DNA of 10,727 nucleotides, taken from JAPLFM01 sp964650885. GTDB taxonomy: Bacteria; Bacteroidota; Ignavibacteria; Kapaibacteriales; UBA2268. Location: NCBI GenBank assembly GCA_964650885.1, contig CAZYXG010000060.1:1-10727 (forward strand), written 5' to 3'. A program made the position numbers and the translations under genes. The notes under the pieces are model-generated. The model ran no database searches. It saw nothing but the letters and a program-made list of their open reading frames with translations, and was not told the DNA's origin. Shown here piece by piece: positions 5,725-10,727 of this stretch. Each line of letters opens with the position of its first letter. Position 1 is the stretch's first letter.

Positions 5725-8085
5725 ATGAAAGTCTCATTACTATCAGTTATATTTTTGCTTTTAAGCAATACAACTTTTTCTCAACTTGAATGGGAAAGTG
5801 TAAAATCATTGCAAGGAGGTTATTCTGGAGGATTAAATAGAAGTGGTTTCAAAAAAGTTGATAATGATATATATGCGTTTGGAACAAATTATACTTATAG
5901 AACAACAAATAAAGGAGAAACTTGGGAAATTGCTTTTGATGGCAAGATAAAAGGTACTTTAGATATTACTAAAACTAATAAATCACTCTTCTGTATAACT
6001 AAAGGTTTAGGTACAAATAATATTCTCCGTTCAACTGATAATGGTAAAACTTGGTTTATACCTTCTTTAAATGGTTTGCCGGGCAACGAAGGTAATGGTG
6101 GTGGAGATGGTAAAGGTAAGAATAGAGCATTTTGTGCAATTGAAGCTGTAGGCGACAATTTATTTGTAATGTTTATCAATGGATTATATGGCTATGGATA
6201 TAATGTATTTTATTTTTCAACAGATGAAGGTGAAACTTGGAATCAAGCATTCTATTTAGATGGTGATTATTATTCTATGTGCAATGAACATGACTACGTT
6301 GGCAGAGCTTATATGAAAAGCTATAAAAATGATATTATTTGGGGTGATGGAGCAAAATTATGTAGGTGGAATTTAGACCCTTCAAATCCAAGAACAGTAT
6401 ATAAAATTCCAATGGCAATGTATCGAACTAAGCCAGTAATTACAAATTCTTCCATTTTAATTGTAAACACAAACGCCAATAACCATTTAATGTATAGAGA
6501 AATTGATGATAGCTTAGAAATGAGAAAAATATTACCTAATGGATACGACAATTATTGGGGATTAAATTTAAGTAATGAGGGTGATGAAGTCATATTTAGG
6601 CTATTAGATTTCAAAACTAAGAATATTGCTAGTTTAATTTCAAAAGATGGTGGTAAAAGTTGGGAAGAATTAGCTTGTGTGGGATTACCAAGGACAGCTG
6701 CTGAATTTCCAATTTTCAAATGTGATAGTAACATTTATATTTGTCCATCATATAATGGTATTTATAGAAGTATAGATGGTATGAAAACATTCAAACTTGC
6801 AAATAATGGATTCAATGCAATTGGAACAGATGCTGGCTTTGCAGAAGATTATTCTTATCTTTACAAATATGGAAATTCAATAATATTAAATGATTCTTAT
6901 GGATTGAATGATATAGCTTTTTATGGAAAATTATCGAATTTATCCATCGGATTAAAAGCTACACACAATGATTGTGAGACATGGACAAATGATTTCAGTT
7001 TGTTGCAAAAAGATACTTACAGTACTGATTTTGTTAAATCAGAAAATTTAATATTTTTACCTGACTATATAGTATATATGAAAGGTAAAAAAATGATGAA
7101 ATCAAAAGATGCTTTTCAAACATGGGAAAATATAGATATTACTGGTGTTGACACAGCAAATGCAAAAAATATATCAGTTTTTATGTATGACAAAAATAAT
7201 ACATATTATAAAGTTGATTATGAATTTGACTCAAGGTATTTTCTGCACAAAGAAAATAAGACATTTGTTGAGTGGCAATATTATGACCCAAGTATTGATA
7301 TAAACTACCACGTATTTTCTGGAGACACTGTAATATTTGCAAGCAATAAAGACGCTCAATATTCTATAAATAATGGAGACTCATGGGAGAAACTCAATTT
7401 TGAAGCACCTGCAAATTATGAAATATATGAATCTGATTTTTCAGTTACACGCAATATGATGAATGTGGGAGGCACTATATTTTCAATTCAAATGCTTCGA
7501 TATATCTCGGATAGTGTAAATAATTATAAGAACGCACTATATAAATATGACAAAGGGAAAATGATTTTGCTCGGTATCGAAAATGAAAAGAATATGCCAA
7601 GCACATTTGAAATTTTAATAACAAACAACTCATTTAAACTACAAAATAAGACATTATTTTACAATATTGGAAAAGATATCTATACTTCAACAGATTTTGG
7701 ATTCAACTTTACTAAAGTTTCTAAAATTGGTATTCCAGAGGATATGAAATTTGTCAATTTTGCAACATCAAAAGATTACATCTATGCTATCACAAATGGG
7801 GCAGGACTATATAAAGCAAAAAGTGCTTTGCTTTCAGTTGAAGATGATAATATAAGTTATCCAACATCAGTAAATATTTACCCCAATCCGACTAATGAAA
7901 TAATAAATATTTCAGATGTTCTAATTGATACAAAAATTGAAATAACTAATCTATTAGGTGAAACTGTTTGGACAGGAATTGGAAAAAAACAGATAAATAC
8001 TTCAGAAATATCTAACGGTAGTTATCTTATAAAAGTTATAAATGGTGACAAAATTAATTGTACTAAAATTGTTATTTGGAAATAA
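5725..8085 (+). CDS. T9SS-secreted Asp-box (BNR-like) beta-propeller protein (786 aa)
   Basis: A signal peptide covers residues 1-19 (core LLSVIFLLL, cleavage T-F-S|Q-L). At least six Asp-box motifs (S/T-x-D-x-G-x-T-W type) occur: TTNKGETW (60-67), STDNGKTW (103-110), STDEGETW (165-172), SKDGGKSW (306-313), SIDGMKTF (349-356) and SINNGDSW (547-554). Weaker ones are SKDAFQTW (460-467), NDCETW (415-420) and STDFGFNF (656-663). Such repeats mark sialidase-, Vps10- and Ycf48-like propellers. No sialidase catalytic residues (Arg triad with F/Y-R-I-P motif) are seen, so a binding or scaffold role is more likely than glycosidase. A type A sorting domain fills about 705-786, with I-Y-P-N-P at 718-722 and G-S-Y-L-I-K-V-I-N-G near the end. 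The gene uses the same duplicated promoter and ribosome-binding region as the preceding cargo gene but shares no tail module at its own 3' end. Confidence 0.9.
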   Translation: MKVSLLSVIFLLLSNTTFSQLEWESVKSLQGGYSGGLNRSGFKKVDNDIYAFGTNYTYRTTNKGETWEIAFDGKIKGTLDITKTNKSLFCITKGLGTNNILRSTDNGKTWFIPSLNGLPGNEGNGGGDGKGKNRAFCAIEAVGDNLFVMFINGLYGYGYNVFYFSTDEGETWNQAFYLDGDYYSMCNEHDYVGRAYMKSYKNDIIWGDGAKLCRWNLDPSNPRTVYKIPMAMYRTKPVITNSSILIVNTNANNHLMYREIDDSLEMRKILPNGYDNYWGLNLSNEGDEVIFRLLDFKTKNIASLISKDGGKSWEELACVGLPRTAAEFPIFKCDSNIYICPSYNGIYRSIDGMKTFKLANNGFNAIGTDAGFAEDYSYLYKYGNSIILNDSYGLNDIAFYGKLSNLSIGLKATHNDCETWTNDFSLLQKDTYSTDFVKSENLIFLPDYIVYMKGKKMMKSKDAFQTWENIDITGVDTANAKNISVFMYDKNNTYYKVDYEFDSRYFLHKENKTFVEWQYYDPSIDINYHVFSGDTVIFASNKDAQYSINNGDSWEKLNFEAPANYEIYESDFSVTRNMMNVGGTIFSIQMLRYISDSVNNYKNALYKYDKGKMILLGIENEKNMPSTFEILITNNSFKLQNKTLFYNIGKDIYTSTDFGFNFTKVSKIGIPEDMKFVNFATSKDYIYAITNGAGLYKAKSALLSVEDDNISYPTSVNIYPNPTNEIINISDVLIDTKIEITNLLGETVWTGIGKKQINTSEISNGSYLIKVINGDKINCTKIVIWK

Positions 8086-8088
8086 TCC

Positions 8089-8128
8089 AAAAAAAGGGCT
8101 AATAATAAATTTTATTAGCCCTTTTTTT
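8089..8128. terminator. Bidirectional intrinsic terminator between convergent genes
   Basis: A perfect 17-bp stem (8089-8105 / 8112-8128) with a GGGCTAATAA core, a 6-nt loop and seven A or T residues on the outer arms. It lies 3 nt after the Asp-box gene stop and 22 nt from the stop of the convergent dehydrogenase gene, and has a T-run in both directions, so it probably serves both. Confidence 0.9.
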
Positions 8129-8150
8129 ATAAGTTTTCTTTACTTAAAAA

Positions 8151-9308
8151 TTACAGTTTCTCGCCTGCTTCTCTTCTTAAGGCTATCGAAACTCTATACC
8201 TCTCTTCTTGATAGCGAGCATAAAGTGTGTCTAAAGTAGCTACTATATTTTTCAAGCCGACTTTTTCTGACCATTCGAATAAACCAAATGGATAGTTCAC
8301 ACCTTTTACCATTGCAGTTTCAATATCAAGTCTGGTTGCAATATTCAAATATTCAACATCAAATGCTTCATTGACAAGCATCGCAATTATTCTTTGAAAA
8401 ATTAACTCGCCAATGTTTTTTTCAATAAGTGGTTTTGGTAGTTCGGCACCTTCTCTATAATCATAGAATCCACGTAAGGTTTTTCTGCCAAATGCTCCTG
8501 CTTCAAATAGTCTTTTTTGTGTGATAGATGGTTTTATTCTTGGCTCGAAATAAAGTTCTTTCCAAACTGTTTCGGAAACCACATAGTTAACATCGTTCCC
8601 AATATAATCCATTAATTCAAATGGTCCCATTTTGAAACCACTTGTTTTCATAGCCCAATCTATTGTAGCCATATCGGCTATTCCTTCGTCTAATATGCGA
8701 AGGGCTTCTGAATAATAGGGTCTCGCAACTCTATTGACTATAAATCCTGGTGTATCTTTAGCCAACACACAAGTTTTACCCCAATTTTTCATTAACTCAA
8801 AACACTTCTCTGTTACAATTGGGTCAGTAAGAAATGTAGGAATTATTTCTACTAATGCCATAAGTGGCACTGGATTGAAAAAATGGATACCAATAAATCT
8901 ATCTTTATTTTGCATAGCTCCAGCCAATGAAGCAATAGAAAATGAAGAAGTGTTTGTAGCAATGATAGTAGATTGAGGCACAATATCTTCTATTTTTTCG
9001 AAAATATCTTTTTTCAAATCAATATTCTCATTTACTGCTTCAATTACGATGCTACATTCGGCAAGTGGATGCAAATGCTTTGCAAAATCAATTTTATTCT
9101 TAATTTGCTCGGCTGCTTTTTCGCCTAACTTCCCTTTTTCCACTAGCATTTCAAATGTTTTTTCAAGAATTAGATTGCTTTTTGCGATTGAAGCAACCGA
9201 TGTATCGCAGATAACCACACGGTGTCCAGCAGTTGCAGCAATTTGTGCAATGCCTGTTCCCATTTGTCCAGCTCCAACAATTCCAATCTTGTATTTATTT
9301 ATTTCCAT
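8151..9308 (-). CDS. paaH: 3-hydroxyacyl-CoA dehydrogenase, PaaH type
   Basis: This encodes 385 aa. An N-terminal NAD-binding Rossmann domain begins with G-A-G-Q-M-G (12-17) and Asp35 at the end of the second strand. Catalytic-position residues line up with the human short-chain enzyme (Ser137, His158, Glu170, Asn208) as Ser121 in TNTSS, His142 in IHFFNP, Glu154 in VEI and Asn192 in GFIVNR, with identical spacing. The first C-terminal helical domain spans about 187-285 and a second, shorter one about 301-385 (QRIIAMLVNEA ... GVNYPFGLFEW). The second domain distinguishes PaaH-like enzymes from the ~282-aa butyryl type, although E. coli PaaH (475 aa by recall) is longer. Expected reaction: NAD-dependent oxidation of (S)-3-hydroxyadipyl-CoA in phenylacetate breakdown, or 3-hydroxybutyryl-CoA in general beta-oxidation. 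The nearby paaA favours the former but does not prove it. It is divergent from the FAD oxidoreductase gene, with a 68-bp gap, and has no Shine-Dalgarno site. Confidence 0.9.
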   Translation of the reverse strand: MEINKYKIGIVGAGQMGTGIAQIAATAGHRVVICDTSVASIAKSNLILEKTFEMLVEKGKLGEKAAEQIKNKIDFAKHLHPLAECSIVIEAVNENIDLKKDIFEKIEDIVPQSTIIATNTSSFSIASLAGAMQNKDRFIGIHFFNPVPLMALVEIIPTFLTDPIVTEKCFELMKNWGKTCVLAKDTPGFIVNRVARPYYSEALRILDEGIADMATIDWAMKTSGFKMGPFELMDYIGNDVNYVVSETVWKELYFEPRIKPSITQKRLFEAGAFGRKTLRGFYDYREGAELPKPLIEKNIGELIFQRIIAMLVNEAFDVEYLNIATRLDIETAMVKGVNYPFGLFEWSEKVGLKNIVATLDTLYARYQEERYRVSIALRREAGEKL

Positions 9309-9376
9309 AAATTCTGATTAATTTGGATTAACTCACATTGCAATTTAAGAAAATAACTTAATTAGATTAGAAAAAA

Positions 9377-10501
9377 ATGGATTATGAAATAGTTATTATT
9401 GGTGGTGGTGTAATTGGATTGGCAATTGCCGCCGAATTATCTCGCTTTTCAAAGTCGATTTTGCTGGTGGAAAGACACTCTTCATTTGGAAATGAGACCA
9501 GCTCTCGCAATAGCGAAGTCATCCACGCAGGCATATATTATCCGCCAAACTCTCTGAAAGCAGAGCTTTGTGCAATTGGTAATAAAGCTATTTACGACAG
9601 ATGCAATAAATTCAATATTCCTTTCAGGCAAGTTGGCAAATATATTGTGGCTGTAAATGAAAATGAAATTGATGAACTTGAAAAAATAAAGTCTAATGCT
9701 AATGAAATTGGAGCAAAAGAAGTAGATTTCGCCACTTTAGCGCAATTACACAAAGATGAGCCAAATGTTATAGCAAAAGGTGCTTTGTGGTCTCCAATGA
9801 CTGGAATTGTGGATTCGCACAAATTGATGGAAAGTTTCTTAGCAGAAGCAAAAGATAATGGAACTGACTTTGCTTGGAGACATAATTTCGAAAGAGTATG
9901 CAAAATAAGTGGTGGCTATCAAGTAACTTTCAGTTCTGATGACGGTGGGGAATTCTCTATCAATGCCGAAAAAATAGTCAATACAGCAGGATTGCATTCA
10001 GATTTAGTTGCTCAAGAATTTGGAATTGATTTAGATGTTGCTAATTATAGATTAAATTTTGTGAAAGGTAACTACTTTAGGATTAAATCTAGCAAAAAGA
10101 ATTTAGTCAATCACTTAATCTACCCAGTTCCTGCTAAGAATATGCCAGGGCTTGGAATACACGTTACACTCGATTTGAATGGGGAGATTCGGCTTGGCCC
10201 CGATGTGGAATATTTGGATTTTAAAGAACAAGACTATTCGGTTGATGAAACACTTTCCACAAAATTCTATCAAGCGGCTTCTGGCTATTTGATAGGTTTA
10301 GAGCCAGATGATGTGTACCCTGATTATTGTGGCATTCGCCCGAAGCTACAAAAGAAAGGCGAGGCTGTCAGAGATTTTGTAATAGCTGAAGAAAGTGAAA
10401 AAGGTCTCCCTGGCTTAGTGAACTTAATTGGAATTGAATCGCCTGGGCTAACTTGTTCAATAGCAATAGCTGAAAAAGTAAGAGTTATGTTAGAGCTTTA
10501 A
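9377..10501 (+). CDS. lhgO: FAD-dependent oxidoreductase, L-2-hydroxyglutarate dehydrogenase/oxidase family
   Basis: This encodes 374 aa with no signal peptide. The FAD-binding motif is G9-x-G11-x-x-G14 with Glu32 at the end of the second strand (LLVERH). The family signature S-R-N-S-E-V-I-H-A-G-I-Y-Y-P-P (43-57) follows, with His50 at the position of the covalent or active-site FAD contact region. Later blocks VNHLIYPVP (244-252), G-L-G-I-H-V-T (258-264) and R-L-G-P-D (272-276) match E. coli LhgO as I recall it, and the C-terminus has G-I-E-S-P-G-L-T (352-359), which closes the FAD site. The family oxidises L-2-hydroxyglutarate to 2-oxoglutarate and passes electrons to quinone. At 374 aa it is shorter than E. 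coli LhgO (about 420 aa), as are many bacterial members whose substrate is untested, so the symbol is provisional. It is divergently arranged with the paaH-type gene. Confidence 0.88.
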   Translation: MDYEIVIIGGGVIGLAIAAELSRFSKSILLVERHSSFGNETSSRNSEVIHAGIYYPPNSLKAELCAIGNKAIYDRCNKFNIPFRQVGKYIVAVNENEIDELEKIKSNANEIGAKEVDFATLAQLHKDEPNVIAKGALWSPMTGIVDSHKLMESFLAEAKDNGTDFAWRHNFERVCKISGGYQVTFSSDDGGEFSINAEKIVNTAGLHSDLVAQEFGIDLDVANYRLNFVKGNYFRIKSSKKNLVNHLIYPVPAKNMPGLGIHVTLDLNGEIRLGPDVEYLDFKEQDYSVDETLSTKFYQAASGYLIGLEPDDVYPDYCGIRPKLQKKGEAVRDFVIAEESEKGLPGLVNLIGIESPGLTCSIAIAEKVRVMLEL

Positions 10502-10510
10502 GTGTTACGA

Positions 10511-10524
10511 ATAAAGTACTTTAT
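10511..10524. repeat. 14-bp perfect palindrome after lhgO
   Basis: ATAAAGTACTTTAT is a perfect palindrome without a loop, 9 nt after the lhgO stop. It lacks a following T-run, so it is not a standard terminator. It could be a protein-binding site or chance in AT-rich DNA. Confidence 0.3.
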
Positions 10525-10594
10525 AACTCATATATATAAAACAACTTACATTAATTTATCCTATGTGTAGGACTTAAATTCATTTTGCAGTGAT

Positions 10595-10727
10595 TTGCAG
10601 TAAAAAACTTAATTCTGAAAAATGATTGCACTAAATTGCAGTAAAAAACTTAATTCTGAAAATTGATTGCATTAAATTGCAGTAAAAAACTTAATTCTGA
10701 AAATTGATTGCACTAAATTGCAGTAAA
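10595..10727 (+). repeat. 41-bp tandem repeat array, continuing past the window
   Basis: Three full 41-bp units start at 10595, 10636 and 10677, and a fourth begins at 10718. Each unit is TTGCAGTAAA, then 21 AT-rich bases, then TTGCAnTAAA (n is C, T, C in order), so adjacent units place two near-identical 10-mers back to back. Apart from three or fewer substitutions the copies are identical. A degenerate leading copy is visible at about 10571-10594 (ACTTAAATTC ... TTGCAGTGAT). The period is not a multiple of three, so it is not coding, and there are no variable spacers, so it is not CRISPR. Confidence 0.95.

Noticed and set aside
10559..10572. Small hairpin TCCTA-TGTG-TAGGA as lhgO terminator
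   Set aside because: The stem is only 5 bp and no T-run follows.
10595..10727. Possible CRISPR array
   Set aside because: The 41-bp units follow each other without variable spacers; the whole period is repeated, so it is a tandem repeat.

Overview
The window looks like a chromosomal segment from an AT-rich member of the Bacteroidota / Ignavibacteria-Chlorobi (FCB) lineage. Two genes encode secreted proteins with a type IX secretion (T9SS) type A C-terminal sorting domain. Several promoters fit the FCB pattern (TTTG or TTG, about 19-20 bp, then TAnnTTTG), and bS21 has the form usual for this group. No tRNA, rRNA, CRISPR array, integrase or transposase was seen.

Layout. (1) 1-183, minus: a broken leucine-rich-repeat-type gene running off the left edge, followed by AT-rich DNA with no gene. 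(2) 446-1180, minus: a lipoprotein with YD-like repeats. (3) 1288-1948, minus: a probable two-gene operon, a small basic protein with a UvrD/PcrA-type Tudor-like C-terminal domain followed by rpsU (bS21), with a good promoter at 1989-2019 and a terminator at 1223-1258. (4) 2216-3748, plus: an SRPBCC-fold protein and full-length paaA, the catalytic subunit of phenylacetyl-CoA epoxidase, but no paaBCDE. (5) 3749-5724: the decayed tail of a lost T9SS cargo gene, then a 526-aa T9SS cargo gene bracketed by two ~135-bp direct repeats. Each repeat carries the last eight sorting-domain codons, a stop, a hairpin terminator and an overlapping promoter. (6) 5725-8085: a 786-aa T9SS cargo protein with Asp-box (BNR-like) repeats, closed by a bidirectional terminator. 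(7) 8151-9308, minus: a PaaH-type 3-hydroxyacyl-CoA dehydrogenase, divergent from (8) 9377-10501, plus: an FAD oxidoreductase of the L-2-hydroxyglutarate dehydrogenase family. (9) 10595-10727: a 41-bp tandem repeat array running off the right edge.

How it fits together. PaaA and the PaaH-type dehydrogenase both belong to aerobic phenylacetyl-CoA catabolism. Here they are separated by secreted-protein genes, so the pathway genes appear dispersed. The most unusual structure is the repeated tail-terminator-promoter module around the T9SS cargo gene. With the sorting-domain fossil directly behind paaA, it suggests that this locus gained and lost secreted-protein genes by homologous recombination. 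No clear new defence or enzymatic system was recognised.
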